Positions 10,510 to 23,519 are shown, counted from the first letter of the stretch. The stretch is 64,000 nt of DNA from Raffaelea ambrosiae (GCA_002778195.1 PCDI01000003.1:744001-808000); one strand, 5' to 3'. The notes: a model not told the origin generated them from the sequence alone. Made by a program: numbers and translations.

Positions 10510-11139
10510 TTAGAACGGAATTGTCCGCGTGCCCCACCACGTCAGGAACGTCGCCAGCCCAATGGTCTCGACCAGCTTGGCCGCGACGCTCGCAATGACC
10601 AGGTCCCACGGCCGCTTCTCGGTCAGCACCTCGGCGACGTACTGGGGCGCGCTGGTGGCCAGGAAGATCAGACCGCCAAGGTAGGCAGCACCCTTGTAGG
10701 ACAGGGTGGCCGTGGCATTTAAGAGAGCACCGACACCGTAGGCCTGGAGGCCGGAGCCGACAAAGGAGGTACCCCAGGCGACGGCAGCGGAGGAGGCCTG
10801 CTTGGTCTGAAGGAACTCCTTGGCAGAGTTGGATTCCTTGGCGCGCTTGTAGGCGTCGCCAAAGATGGGTTGGAGGACTAGAAGGGGGGGATAGTCAGAA
10901 CATCGAGCGAACAGGGACAACAAGACGAGCGGGCTTGCGAGGACAAAGAAAAGACAGAAGACTTACGGGCCAGCTCAGCGGTCTGAGAGAAGGCGAGGCC
11001 GACGGCAATGGCCGAGGGCTTGACAGCGGGAAGGTCTGGAGGAGAAGCAGGTCAGTGAATAAACAGCACCTTTCAGAAAAGGAACACGGCAGTTTGTGTT
11101 GGGGAGGGAAAAGAAAAAAAACTTACACTGGAGAGACAT
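10510..11139 (-). CDS. DUF1761 small integral membrane protein
   Basis: Exons in transcription order are 11127-11139, 10967-11035 and 10510-10877, giving 149 residues. The first coding exon is 13 nt (MSLQ plus one base). Splice donors are GTAAG and GTAAGT. About four hydrophobic segments can be seen: residues 10-28 (AIAVGLAFSQTAELALLQPIF), about 50-70 (AAVAWGTSFVGSGLQAYGV), about 80-97 (YKGAAYLGGLIFLATSA) and 118-140 (LVIASVAAKLVETIGLATFLTWW). The order WGTSFVGSGLQAYGVGALLN, GAAYLGGLIF, EKRPWDL fits the fungal DUF1761 family. The function of this family is unknown and the compartment cannot be read from sequence. Confidence 0.8.
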
Positions 11140-11858
11140 GGTGATGAGGAAAGGCGGTTGGTTAGGCGGCAACTAAGGTATGTAGTTATGTCTATGAGAG
11201 GAGCGTTTTGTCAGAGGAAGAGGCTTCGAAGAGTTGTGAGACTGGGAGAGAAAAAGAAGAAAGAAGGGAAGCAGATAGATGCAATAGCTAGATAGTTTAG
11301 AAGACAAGGAAGGTCGAAAACGTACTGTTTGAAGTGTTTGTGGTTGACTGTGGTGTCTTTGCGGTACCAAGATTGAAAGAAAATTGTCAAAGAAGAGGGA
11401 CAGGAGGAGAAGAGGGCGAGAAAGAAAAAAAGAAGAAGGGAAGAGGAAGAGAGACGAGCATAAAAAGAAAGGGAGAGAGAAGGTGACTTGTTTGCTATTG
11501 TACCACTCCCTTGTCAGGCAAGAATGTGGAGATAGGGAGACGGGAACGAGGAGAGGGAACAAAAGGGGGAAGGACAATGCGTGAGCGTGTGTAGTCTTGT
11601 CGTCATTCTTTCCGAGTGTGGTAAGAGAGTTTGGAGACAAGCTGCAGAGCTCTCCAGGAAGGGCTGTTCTTTCCATGGCAATACATGCACCAATACCGAA
11701 GAACAGGCAGCAGAGCATGTACCTGCCAGAGACGGACTCCATTGATTCGCACTGTCCCCAGCATCGTGTGGCTTCCGTGGCGTGTGGGTTTCCTTTACGT
11801 TCTGCACCGAAATGTAAAAAGATGCATGAAACAACAACAGCAGCAGCAGCAACAACAG

Positions 11859-11890
<32 letters not shown>

Positions 11891-13458
11891 ACAGCAGCAA
11901 CAGCAGCAACAGCAGGCTGTACATTGTGGCTTGCATGGAAGTACCCGCCCTGGGCAGCAAAAAAGTGGCTCCTTCAACCTTTCACCATCGTGATGATGTC
12001 ACTTGGGTGCTCCTCCCTTTCTTCTTCCTCTCGGAAACCAACTCGGCTCCACTACGAATTGGCCACCTTGGGAGAGGAGCAGGATGAGGAGAGCGGCGGG
12101 CAGAGAAGACAGCAGAAGAGGACCCAAAGCCAATTGACGGATCACTTGTATCCTGGCAGATATACAAGGCAAGGATGAGGGCTGTGTTGCGAAGACCACG
12201 AAAACCATGAACCATGAAGACCAGAAAGTCCGACAAGTGCGAGCCAGAGAAGAGGGGAGACGCTCAGCAACCACTCCGTAGTTAGCAGAACGCTGAAAGA
12301 ACGCCGTGAACAACAAAGCACGGTAGGGAATGAAGAGCACTGCCGAAAACGTTTCTGTTGGGTCATTCTGCTTATTCATAGCGCGCGTGCGTCTCCTGGT
12401 TGGGTTTGCCGTGCAGTTCTCTGCCGGCAACATGGATCCCCCCGAGAGAGAAGAGAGAAGAGCGTGTGTGTGTCTCACCACAAAAGGCCCGTCTAAGGAG
12501 AGCCGTGCTAAGGGAAGCCCATTTCTGACCAACGCTGCTGACCAACTTGGCAAGGGATACATTAATATGGCAATAATTGGATATGGAAAAAAGCAGACAC
12601 ATCGTCCCGAGGAGAACAAGTAGCACGTGCAATGTGGACGAATAGGCAAAAGGGAGCTGGCAGAGCTAACTACTTTGAAGCTCTGTTCTGTGTGGTTTGC
12701 GTTAGCTGCCATGCTCTATTTCATCGAGGTCGGTCATTCTTGGTGTGTCTGTAGGCGAACACGGATGCTGAGCAATTTCAGTCTACAAAGTAGTACCATG
12801 GCCTCCCAATCGGCATCCCCCACTTGTATTATGACAGGGCAACTTGTAACACAAACCGTGCAGCACCAGAGTCGCGCACAAAGCATCTTTCGGGACTCGT
12901 CTTCCCAGGCTGGCGTCCCCTGCACCTTGCTTGCCTCAGGCCTGTCTGGCCAGTACTATGTACTGCCGGGCTGTCCCGAGATCTACGTAGTATAATAATG
13001 ATCTCTGCCTGGCCTTGCCGCATCCCCGAACAAGGAAAACACAAAAACACCAAAACACACACAACACACAAGACCCATGTTGCTCCTTTACCCGGCCTGT
13101 CTTGTTTATTACACAAGTCCCATTGCTCCATCATGCTCCATCGCGTCCATTCCCAATGCATGCGGATGCTTTCCTTTCTCTAAAAGTGCAAGAGACTGTT
13201 TCGCCTCATCAATAGTTTCCTTCCATTCGCCATTTTACCCCGGTTCTTCCACTTTGCATGTCTGTTGTTCTTTGTCCCGCTATGCCAAAAACAAATCCTC
13301 CGCTTTCTCTCTCGCTGTTCTGAGATTTTCTCCTTCCTTCTTTCTCCCGCGGAGGCACATTTGGACAACTTCTGTTTGCTGTTGTTGAACAAAGCTTGTT
13401 TTGTAGTATAGAACATAGTATCCATTACAAACGCTCCCCTCTCCCCTCGTAGCCATCT
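11140..13458. other. Gene-free region with CAG/CAA microsatellite
   Basis: About 2.3 kb upstream of the DUF1761 gene and downstream of NEM1. It contains the long CAG/CAA repeat at 11831-11915, purine-rich tracts around 11380-11480, and a palindromic TACTATGTACT-type motif near 12955. Short frames across it have no recognisable protein content. Confidence 0.5.
11831..11915. repeat. CAG/CAA trinucleotide repeat
   Basis: About 85 bp of mixed CAG and CAA units. It reads as poly-Gln, poly-Ser or Ala, or poly-Thr or Asn in the three plus frames and as poly-Leu, poly-Cys or poly-Val on the minus strand. No surrounding frame looks like a real protein, so it is called non-coding. Confidence 0.85.
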
Positions 13459-15509
13459 CTATGCCATGTGCATTCCGTCTTCGCCACCGCGCAGAGCCAG
13501 CAGAGCCCGCACGTCTGACACGTACTGCAGACCCTCGAGCAGTGGCACCAGATGCAATAGATCGCTGTCAGTGTGATCACTGATCCAACCCTGGATGGGG
13601 ATTGCATTGTCTAAAGGTATTTAAATGTCAGTAGACGCCGTGGGAAACAGGCAAGCAAAGGGAGCAACCACTCACCCTGGTGGAACATGTAGCTCAGCGG
13701 GCTGTTGTCGAGGATCATCACCTTGCTGAGATCGGGCTCCACGGCGCTGAGGTCCTTGATAAAGGCTCCGTGCCGGTATGTGCAGTGCTGACGGTAGTAG
13801 CGGGCTGAGAAGAACTTGCGTTCGGATTCGAGCCAGTCGATCACAGGGTCGGCATACTCCTGCACCGACGCCGTAAAAACGACGAGGTTGTACCACTTGG
13901 ATACCTGTGCATCATGTCAGTCTTTGGCCTTCGTTCAGTCGTTTTCGTCGCCTTCTTGTTTTCTTCTTCTTCTCTTCTCCCCCGCCTCGCCTTTTCATTT
14001 CTTCCTGCTCTTTCGTTTTCTCCGAGTGGTGCTTACCCTGCGCAAAAACTCGTCACAATATGGCCGCTTGTGAACATAATAGAGAATGGGATGTTGGGGG
14101 CCGAAGCTAGGCTGGCCGCCCATGCCCACAAATGCCGTGTTGAGACGGACTTCCACCATGTGTCCCGTGCTCATGCGGCCACCCTTGGACATGCTGTGGA
14201 TCAGCGTCTCGTCCAGGTCGAGGATGAGCGTCTTCTGGTGCGCTCGGTCGACTTGGTCCAGATTCAGATAGGATGGCTGCCGCCGCGGGATGAGTGGCCG
14301 TGGCGGCACGGGAGCCCGTGGGTACTTGGTCAAGGCTCCGGCTGGTGATGTCGGCGACTTTAGCTGAGCGAGAATGTCTTTGACATTGTCGCCACTGCCA
14401 TAGTTGCCGCTGCCTGAGTTGCCGCGCAAGGACTCTGAAGAAGAAGACATTTGCCCTTTGCGTTGCTTCCGTTGCCTCAGGGTGTCGTCGTTCAGCTTGA
14501 TTCGCACCGACCGCCGCGTGCCTTGTGAACTGCCGGCCAAGTCTTCGTCTCCACCGGACCGGCTCCCGCCTGTTCCTCTCCGACCCGTGCCGTCGCCAGC
14601 TCCTTTTCTCCGCGGCCCGCTGCCGCCAGCGCGTCCTCCTGATCCCCCTGCTCCGCTTCCCACACCTCCTGCAGCCCCCCTTCCCGTGCTCACTTTCCGG
14701 TCAAGTTCTGACTCGGATTCGGACGACACGGCATATGAATTGGTACTAGGCAGAGACGAGGCCGCAAAGAATGGCCGCCCTCGCTCTGTCCAGTTGCCCA
14801 CAACAGAGTCGTCACTTTCCGTAGAGAGCCTTCTAGACTTCTCGTCGCCTGCTGCAAAAACATCGGGTTCGTCAGAGAAGGCATCGGGGGCCTTTTTCTT
14901 CAGGCCCTTCTCAGACGGCTGCGGCTTTCCAAACAGGAGCTTCAGTTGTGCCATTGGCACAAAGTTGCCATCGGCGTCGTAGAAGCAGCTTACAAGGTAC
15001 ACACCCGGCGCTGCCAGCGTCTGCAGAACCCAGCGTATAGAGTGCCACACCGCGATGGCGATGCGGTTGGGCAGCGACGCCCAGGTTGCCTTTGACGCCT
15101 TGAGAGGGACACGGTCGCTGTCGAGGCCATAGGTGTCCTTTTGCGACAAAAGTGGAGTTGTCTCGTCAGCAGCATCGCCAACGGTAGACTCCTTCTTAAT
15201 GGCGCTCTCGCCGCCACCGCTGCCTGTGCCTTCATAATAACGGTCACCAAAGACCATGGTGCTCGTGGTGGCCGCAGACGGCCGTCGGGCGCTGGCTGTG
15301 CGCTCCGCTGCCCCTGAGAACGCGCCGTCCGATGTCTCGCTTGCCAGCACGCCGCTGGCGCCAGTGTTACTCGCGCTGTTTCCTCCACTCCTAGTGTTTT
15401 CTGCTTCTGTGGCGACGGTGATACCGAATGCGCTGATAGAGTTCGACCTCGTCGGAGAGGAACTGGCAGGAGGAGACACGTGGGACGAGATGATGTTGAT
15501 TGAGTTCAT
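13459..15509 (-). CDS. NEM1: Nem1-like phosphatase, catalytic subunit of Nem1-Spo7
   Basis: ER/nuclear-envelope protein phosphatase that with Spo7 dephosphorylates the phosphatidate phosphatase Pah1, switching lipid flux from membrane to storage lipid. Exons in transcription order are 14037-15509, 13676-13904 and 13459-13610, giving 617 residues. A Ser/Gly-rich N-terminus is followed by a hydrophobic segment at about 150-185 (NRIAIAVWHSIRWVLQTLAAP). A low-complexity Gly/Ser/Arg linker follows (about 270-330). The FCP1/HAD catalytic domain starts near 425. It contains TLILDLDETLIHS with the nucleophile Asp431 and Asp433, then WYNLVVFTASVQEYADPV, HGAFIKDLSAVEPDLSKVMILDNSP, and a C-terminal stretch ending GGEDGMHMA. 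The next gene leftwards is also on the minus strand. The VAP gene upstream acts in the same ER lipid territory. Confidence 0.93.
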
Positions 15510-18500
15510 CTTTTCTGGTTGCCGACTAGTATGACCCTGGGGCCGCCATGAATGACAAAGGAACGGCGTGGTGAGCGGTTTTGTGTCGGCACACTGCGTT
15601 GCCGCGTGTGCGTTGTGTTGGGGAGGACGTCAGGTAGGGGAGATGACTGCGCCTGCGTCACGGGATGGACGCGGTGGCAATCGATATCGGCGTTGCTGAA
15701 GCTCGTCAACTCGCGCGCGCGAAGGTCGCAAGAACCGCCGGGATGGAATAGGATGACGCCGTTGGTTTACAGTTCGAGACAATCGAAAGGGAAGAAGCTG
15801 AGATCGATGGGGGGGGGAGGAAGGCTGTATGTCGAATACGAAAAGGGGGAATCGTTGGGGGCGAGGCGCGCGTAGAGAGAGCTAGGGGGTGAGCCTCTCG
15901 GGGTGCTGGGGTTGGGCTGCAGCGAGGCCTATGACTCGATCCGGTATATCAACGAGTGAATTCTCCTCTGCCTTGCTGAATTTTGCTTGTTCCGGGAGAC
16001 CGACGCATCCAAGATGTGCTTTTTTTGGCTGGCGTTGGGATGTGCTCTCGCAGTCGATTCTTTGGCGTGCAATGCGACGAGGACCTAGACCAGGCTAGGG
16101 CGACAAGGCGACAAGGGAGCCCGAGACCAAACCATAAAAGAGAGCTGGGAGAATCAATGAGTCGCAAAGAAGACGATGCTTTTGTTCGATATCAAATCGT
16201 GACGCATGCGACCAAAGCACAACACGGAGACAGTCCAGAAACGAGTGACGGGGTGGGCGATCCACGGGGCAGATAAATTGGGTGCTGGTTTTATCCGGTC
16301 GCGTTTTTTTTTGTTGCTGCTGCTGTCTCATGTGGACCAGACAAAAATAAGAAGCGAACAGAGACGTTGAAATTGAGGCTGATAGTGCTAAGGACAGGAT
16401 AGGTAGGGGGGAAAGCCAACGAAACAGGGGGAGCAGGAAAAAAAAAGAGGGCCAGCTATTATTAACAAACAGCAAAAAGAGGCGAATCGGAAATAGAGGG
16501 TCAGCAATGGCTCGCCATATTCGTAGGGTGGTTCGAGAGAAAAGGGGGACGCGAGAGTGCGAGTGTGTCCTCCTTTCTTTTATTTTTGCGTGATCGCGAG
16601 GGAGAAGAAAAAGATGACAGGTTGAGGAAGAAAAGAGAGGAGGAGAAAAAAGAAGGGAGAAAGCAGACGGGGGAAAGGGTGGGCGAGTCAGTCCCGTCAG
16701 GCACTTAATAACTATTAGCAGGACACAGGGCAGAGAAAGGGAGACTCAAGAAACTGCGTAATACCAGGGCGGGAAGGAGCAACTGAGAAAACGGCGAAGC
16801 GGCAGCGCCATGGGGTTGTGACGCGCTAGCGCATTCTTGCCCGCTGGGGCTGGCTGTTGGCACTGCCGGGGAGAGAAGCGGGGGGCGACAGAGACAAAGA
16901 GAAGGGGCAGTGGACGAGACGGGGATCAATTACGAGGGGGGGTTATCAGTGTCTGTTTCTCTGTCTGACTGGAATGGGCAGGCAAGTTCCATTGCGGGAT
17001 GTACGATGGCCCAAAGGAAGCTATCTGGTTCCTAGACTGTGTGCTCGCAGGGGCCTCGCGACTGCAAACGGGTAATAAGAAACAGACAAGGTCGTTCTTG
17101 CCCCAAAAAACGGTTGGGGTGCAGCTAAGCTTGGCGTGGGAAGGCTTCGCTCCTTCCTCTCCCCAAAGAAAGCCACCAAGCCCGCCCCAGAAAGCGCTGG
17201 GAGGCCACCAGTGGTCACCTGCACACGTCCCGAATGTTCTTTCCTTTGTTTGGCACGAAAAGGGGCAAGAACAAAAAAAAAGATGTAAGAGGCTTCTTAG
17301 AGCGTTCTCTTATAGTTAATTCTAGCAATTCCCGAAAAGCGGTTTGCCGCCGTGCCGTTCTGCAAAACGTAGAGAAAAAGCACTAGACCGGTTCACGTGG
17401 ACCGTTTGGACTTGTTCTTCCCGGCCTCTTGTTATTCCTCCTAGGCTCCTTTTTTGGCCTACCTTTCTTTTCTTTTTGTCGGCTTCGCATGCATTATTGA
17501 CACCGTCGGCTGTCTTATTCGGTTGGTTGTTGGCTGCTTTTTTGGTCTTCCGTTTTATTATCCTTCTTGAATCGTTAAACGGTATCTTACAGGGCACTTA
17601 TGCATGCAAGACGCCTACACAGTACTTCTTACGATGCAAGAAACCGGACTCCGGGAAACAGCAAAGAACCGAAGAGTGCTTCAAGCGCAACTGCTCCCCC
17701 TCCAGTCCGTGTCTTCTTGCTGTCTTGTCCACCCACTGTAGCAGCCAAATCCACTTCTGCGCGTCCACGCTGCCGATCTGCATGCCGGCAGAGACCTCCG
17801 TCACCCACAAAAAAAATGTCCCGCTTGTCTGCAACAAAGAACCGCTCGAACAGCAAAAAAAGCAAAAAAAAAAAAACCCCCAAAAACCCATACATTTCCT
17901 ATATACCTGGTCCGTTTGGCCAGATAATGGCAATCCTACCGCGCAGCCATTATGTGTGTACGAGTATGCATGCACTTGATCCTTATCCACTTCAAAAGGA
18001 ACCAAGCCCATGCATAACCAATGCGACCATGGGAGGCGAACAGGGCGAACATGGCGAACATGGCGAACATGAACTTGCTTGCTCTCTCTAGTGCCCCAGT
18101 TATCTCTTTATCGCTATCTCTCCCACGACAGACCACAACTACCATCACGTCGATCAAAAATCCGCTGGCCAGCCCTCTGGCCTTGTCTGAAGCACGTGGG
18201 ATTCACAATGGGCACGTGGGGGTTCTCGTTTTCGTGCTCGTGGTGTACTTGTCATAGTCCCCGTTCTGCAATACGACCGCCGATATGCCCAATAAGACGG
18301 GCTTCTGCTGCTGCGACTGCACGCAACCGCATCTGCTGTTGCGCCGAGTAAGACCAGGTGGACTTCTGTCACTGCGAACGCACGCAACCGGGCGTATGTT
18401 CTCATATTGGCCCATAAGTAACCAGCCGAGCTTCTTCAGTATTGCATCCAATCAAACAACCCAGCTTCTCTAACCCCGCCCAATAAGAGATTCGCGTTCA

Positions 18501-20020
18501 AAACCCCGCTTCCGTGCTTGCCCGCGTGTGCGCAACTGTAAAAGAGAAGTGAAGGCGTTGAGTGGACGAGTGTGAGCAGCGGGTTGATGGTTGTGGTTGG
18601 TTGTGCGCTGGTCCTCGGCAGACAGATACCCATCGGCAGCGATTGACGCCATTGGATTCGGAAAAGTGACAGATACCTTCTACGTCATTGGTGCTCCATT
18701 GGGTATTGTGCTGTCATGCGGTTTCGCAACTCCTTATTTTTTCTTTTGGTTTAAAAAAACTCCTTTCGGGGGCTGCGGCACATATCTTTCGAGATGCATA
18801 GTATTATGAATTGGCAAGGCCATAACATAAGATGTCATTATCTCGGCTATCTTAGAAAGAGATGGGGAAAGGGATTGGTTGGACAACCCAAGTGTATCTG
18901 ATAGCACAGGAGGACTGTGGTACAAAGACCTGTCACACCCACGAGTGCAAGTCCCGCTGACATACAGAGAACATGGGATGGGACACGACATCAGCCGAAA
19001 TCAAGACTTATAAGGTCACGGGAGCACGGCATATCGGAGAGAAGGTATACGGCTATGAAAAGAGATTTGCGAATGCTGGCAGAGACGGTGTATGCGTCCA
19101 AACGACAAAAAAAAAAGAAAACTGATTGACAATACAGAGTAAAATACACAAACGGGGGCGGGGAAGTGGGAGAAAAATACGAAAAGACAACAAAAGAAAT
19201 AAGGAGTCGTGGAAACGTCTGTTGCTGCCGGTATAGTTCTTCTGGTGAGGAAGACAGCAGCAACAGTAACTAAAAAAGTGCCTTCAAGCAACAGGAAGGG
19301 AAAAAAGGCAGAAACAAAGGGAGAAAATTGAAAAGAGTGCATGCAACAAAAAGCACGATCAACAAAACATTACTCAAAAACACCTCTTTGTTTCTCTTTT
19401 CCCCCTTCTATTGTCGACCCAAATCGCCACTGTGTCCTATCTTGTCCCGCATGCCTTGCTCGTCACAGTCTTGTCCCGATTTTTTTTCTCTTGTTTTCCA
19501 AATAATTCGTCCAAGATGCTGTTGTCGTTCGCCTTTGTTTGCAAGAAACCGCTCACAAACCGACAGCCCGGAAGAGGAGGGAAACGAGAAGAGCGTTCGG
19601 TGAAACCCCCCGACGATCGAACAACAAATCGAAAAAGGAACCTGGGCGTCGAAGTCGAAGAGGCGAAACATGAGAAACAAAAATGATGGCCAAGGGCTCG
19701 TGCACCTATATGTGGTGTCTTACTTGGGCGTAAAAGAAAGCGAAACATTCATCTCCGGTATGCCAGACCTGTCCTGCTCCTTCTCACTTAACCGTTTCGT
19801 CGTCGTATGCGGCATGGTGGCTCTAGAAGGGGGGAAAGGCCCTGGTCATGGACCTGTTCTCCGATCTTCGGCCACAGTCAAAAAAACGATTGTTGCAGTA
19901 TGTTAACAGCATATCCCGAACCAAAGCTGAAGATGAGAGCGTCGAGAGCGAGTTAAAAAGGAAGGTAAAAAAAAAAGAAAACACCAAAAGCGGTTCGTCT
20001 CGTGTGCGCTGCCAGCAGAA
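15510..20020. other. 4.5-kb gene-free interval upstream of NEM1
   Basis: No convincing gene on either strand. The frames present are short, have poor codon structure and include long homopolymer-driven stretches. It contains a 9-bp tandem repeat (18035-18070), an imperfect 28-bp repeat pair (18302-18329 and 18363-18390, 61-bp period, about 23 of 28 matching), and CCAATAAG-type motifs near 18287 and 18477. It probably holds the NEM1 promoter and the SCS2 3' UTR. A non-coding transcript cannot be excluded. Confidence 0.45.
18035..18070 (+). repeat. 9-bp tandem repeat (GGCGAACAT), four copies
   Basis: Four head-to-tail units, the first ending in G instead of T. Short minisatellite in non-coding DNA. 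Confidence 0.85.
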
Positions 20021-21829
20021 TCAGAAGAAGAAGTATGCGAGCAGGAAGCACAAGAAGCACAGGAATGCTGCAACCTGGACGGGCACTCCCTCCGTGCCTT
20101 GCCGGGATGCCTGGGCCAGCTCCGCTCCCTTCTCCGAGGTCACAGCGGCCGTGGACACGGCGGCAGAATCGGTCGCACCGTCAGAGCCAGCAACGTTTCT
20201 CTGCCTTAAACCACTGTCCTGCAGAGAAGACGAACGTGCCTCGGTCTCGGCGAGCTTAGCGCGGAGCGCGGCAATCTCGGCGTCCTTTGTGCTGATTGGT
20301 GCCGTCTCGCCAGACAGGTCGCGCGAGGTAGTGGAGTTGGTCGAGATCCCATTCGAGGTGCCGGCCAGACCTGCAGCCGTAGCGGCCGCGCCGACAGCGG
20401 CAGCTGTGCCAGCGGCACCGATTGTGCCCAGGTTGCTGCTGTAGCTGGCTGTGGACGCGTCGTTGGGCGAGGCGGGAGAAGCAGACGAAGTACCGCTCGT
20501 CGTCAGAGGGGCCGGCGTCATGGCATCTGGATCCTCGCTGATGCTGCGCTTAACGTCAGACGGGGTGTCAAGGACAGAGGAGTTGCCGTTCAGCTCCCGG
20601 GAGCTTTCCGGCGAAGCATAGGCGGGAGGGGCGACGTCGGGGGTGTTTTCGTACTGTAAGGAAAACAAATCTGGTCAGCAAGACAGAACGACAGTGCAGA
20701 CAGCGCATGCTCTGTCCCATACACGGAGAGATGCGAGGGAGGAAAGGTTTGCCAGAGGGAACACATACGCCATTGGCAACAGTCGGGCGCGCCGGTGTCA
20801 GTGTGGAATCATCAGCAGGCAGGAAGTTGACCCGGATCTTCTTCTCCATGATGCTCGCCTTCTCAACATGCTCCCACTGTAGATGAGTTAGCAAGAAATG
20901 GTTCGATATCATTGGCTGCGCTTCACCCCCCCTTCGGCCAATGGATTGCATCCAGTAGAGAGGGAGAAGACGGCAGACACAGCTGGGCAAAGGGAGGAAG
21001 AGGAGGACGCACAATGTCGGTGATGGGAATGAACTCCTTGTCGGCCGTGATAGGGACAGACTGGACCAGGAACTTGTCACGGCACTTGTAGTCGGGGGCG
21101 GGGTCTTGCTTCATCGCCTGGAGAAGAACTGCATCGCAACACACAGCGGTCAGTGGGACGAGCGATTCTTGCTAGGGCAACAGCCCTTGGAAGATTGGGC
21201 TGTCGGTCGGGATGCGACCTACCAGTGACTTCCACATAGCGATCAGCCTCGATGCGGCCTGAGTTTGGCCGCACGCAGTACCTGTGCAAAGCAGCAAAAA
21301 AAAAGTATGTGAGTGCGTGTTTGGCAGCCTAAATAGCGCAACAGCCGAGCAACCACGGCGGGGGCAGCTCGAGCAGAGCGCGAGAGAGACAGAGAAGGAC
21401 ACAACTTACTGCTTCGGGGCGGTGGTCTTGACCTTGAACGCGACGGCGACGGGGTTCGGGTTCTTGATCCTCAAGGTCTCTGCCACCTCGACCGTAAAGG
21501 GACCTGCATGACGATGCGCGTAGGGTTAGCTTGTGTGGCTCGCCGAGAACAGCTTTGAGAAGTGCTCCTTGCTTTGGGGGGGGGGGGTTGTGTGTTCTTG
21601 TTGTTTCTGTGTCTGTGTTCGAGTTTGTGGCGGCTGATCTGCTTCGTGAGCATCGCCAGGGCCCAGCGGCAGCTTCGGCAGCGACGTGTGCGGACCGAGA
21701 GAGACCCTGGGGTAGCGGTGACGAAGCGGGCACGCGGACAGGGACACAGACGCGGAGAAGCAGAGAGGGGAATGGAAGAGATGACGTACGGCGGAAGCTG
21801 AGATCGGTGGGCTCAATGGTGACAGACAT
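20021..21829 (-). CDS. SCS2: VAMP-associated protein (MSP domain, tail-anchored), Scs2-like
   Basis: ER tether protein that binds FFAT-motif partners at membrane contact sites and, in yeast, holds the Opi1 repressor at the ER. Exons in transcription order are 21790-21829, 21410-21503, 21223-21281, 21013-21128, 20769-20876 and 20021-20653, giving 349 residues. The N-terminal MSP domain (about 1-125) shows MSVTIEPTDLSF, a strand KNPNPVAVAFKVKTTAPKQYCVRPNSGRIE, DKFLVQSVPI, and WEHVEKASIMEKKIRVNFLP. A long Ser/Thr/Ala-rich linker and a short coiled coil (AEIAALRAKLAETEA) follow. It ends with a hydrophobic tail anchor (VAAFLCFLCFLLAYFFF) right before the stop. Five introns, all in consistent phase. 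Confidence 0.92.
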
Positions 21830-23519
21830 GGTGGACACGTGTGGACAGCGAGACGAAGAAGTTGATTGTTCGGACGGGTTGCGGTGGGAGGTCGGTGACG
21901 GGGAGAAGAAAATCTGCGGTCTCGCGATGCGACAAAAAAAAAAGATGTGCGGCGTCGATAAGTAGTGGGTAAACAACACAAGATATAGCAGGGGGGGTGC
22001 TGGTTGGTGGGTGAGGCGGAGCGTAGTGCGAAGAGGACAGCGAGACGAAGGAGGGAGCTGAGAAAAACTAGCTGTTGTTTGCAGAGCCCAATTTTTTTTT
22101 CTCTTCCTTTTCTGTGGCAGTGACGTCGATAAGAGGAAAAAGGGGTCGTCGTGCCTGCTACAAAGAAGAGAGAGACAGGGAGAAAAACGCGGGCTACAGC
22201 ACGGCAGGAATGCTGTAAGGAAATGGGCAGCGGAGCAGACAAAGACGCGCGAAATGACTGAGTGGCAGAGGAAGAGTGTTTTAGAGCTCGAGTATGGCTT
22301 GCGGCGTGTTTTGGATGTGGGCGTTGTGGCTGTTGTCCGATCGCGACAGAACGTAAGATGGGTCACCCACAAAGGAGGAGGAGCAGAGCTAGTTATGAAT
22401 TACTATGTAGTCAATCGGTACTCGTCGTCAGAGGCGATCTGGCTGGCCGGGTTGGCTGGTGGGCGGGCTGGGTACGCCGAGCACTATGCGTGGAGCTGGG
22501 GCGAGCTGGCCGTGCTAGGATGCTAACATCACAAGGGTCGCGTTTTACTGGCTGAGATGGCCGCACAGTACATAGTAGTTACATAGTAGTTGCGCAGCTG
22601 GCACCACAGCGACCCGACCCAGGGAACAGAAAAAAGCACCTGAAAGCTCACCTGAAGCAGCCGTGGAGGTGGGTTTGGTGGTCTGGCCTGCCCAATTCCG
22701 TAAGCGGTCGGCAAGTCCGTGCGTTTCGGCTTGCCGCGTACCATGTACTATGTAGCATGGCCCTTACTATGGACCCTAACTAGTTGGCGGCGCAACGTGA
22801 ATTTCTTTTTGCTGCTTGGCCCCATCTTGCGAGCTCTGGGGCTGGCAGCTGGGAGGATGTGGTCTAGCACAGAGGCCGAGCAAGGCGGAGGCCTTCGAAA
22901 CTTCCTAAATAGCAAGGGTGCCGGCTAGCGTTCTTTTTGGCGTATTGAGCTCATTTGGCTGCCCGGCTTCTGTCATCAGCTGGGGAGTGGAGTGGCATGG
23001 CGTATGAGGATCAGTAACAGCGAATCGGGACTGGACCCATGTCAACTCTACGCAGTTACCCGAGCTCCATTGACGCCCCACATCATGACAGAGCCCGCAT
23101 AGACGCATGGCTGTCTGCCCGCCGGAACCCGCCATTTGCCTCCAGATGGCGGCAGCTGGCAGCATGTCCGCGGTCCACTGCCCTCCAGCTATCGCATCAG
23201 GCTAGCCCGTCTGTATTATTCACCTCTCGTACGGCCGCAAATCCTCACAAGGCACAGCTGCCTTTCCCCGCCGACAATTTGACCACATCCACCGGATTGA
23301 TCTGCCGCACCCCAAGCCCATCTGCGGTAGCCTGATTCCTGCCAGCTAAATTACGTTTCACCTGCCGACGTCAAATTGAGCATCCCACATATCTTGTCCT
23401 CACCTCAACTGCACCTCACGCCGACCTCCCCACACGACCGAGCAGATTTGTCACCACCTGCAACACACATCTACTCTTGCTTCCCCGTATCTACTCTTTC
23501 CCCTCGTCTACCCCACACA
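21830..23519. promoter_or_regulatory. Divergent promoter region of SCS2 and the UBX gene
   Basis: 1.69 kb between two start codons pointing apart. It contains several TACATAGTA/TACTATGTA-type motifs (about 22404-22770), a GACGTC core near 23368, and C/A-rich leader sequence before the UBX gene ATG. No gene seen. Confidence 0.5.

Noticed and set aside
11631..11993. Poly-Gln frame across the CAG/CAA repeat
   Set aside because: Flanking residues are not protein-like and there is no splice or family support.
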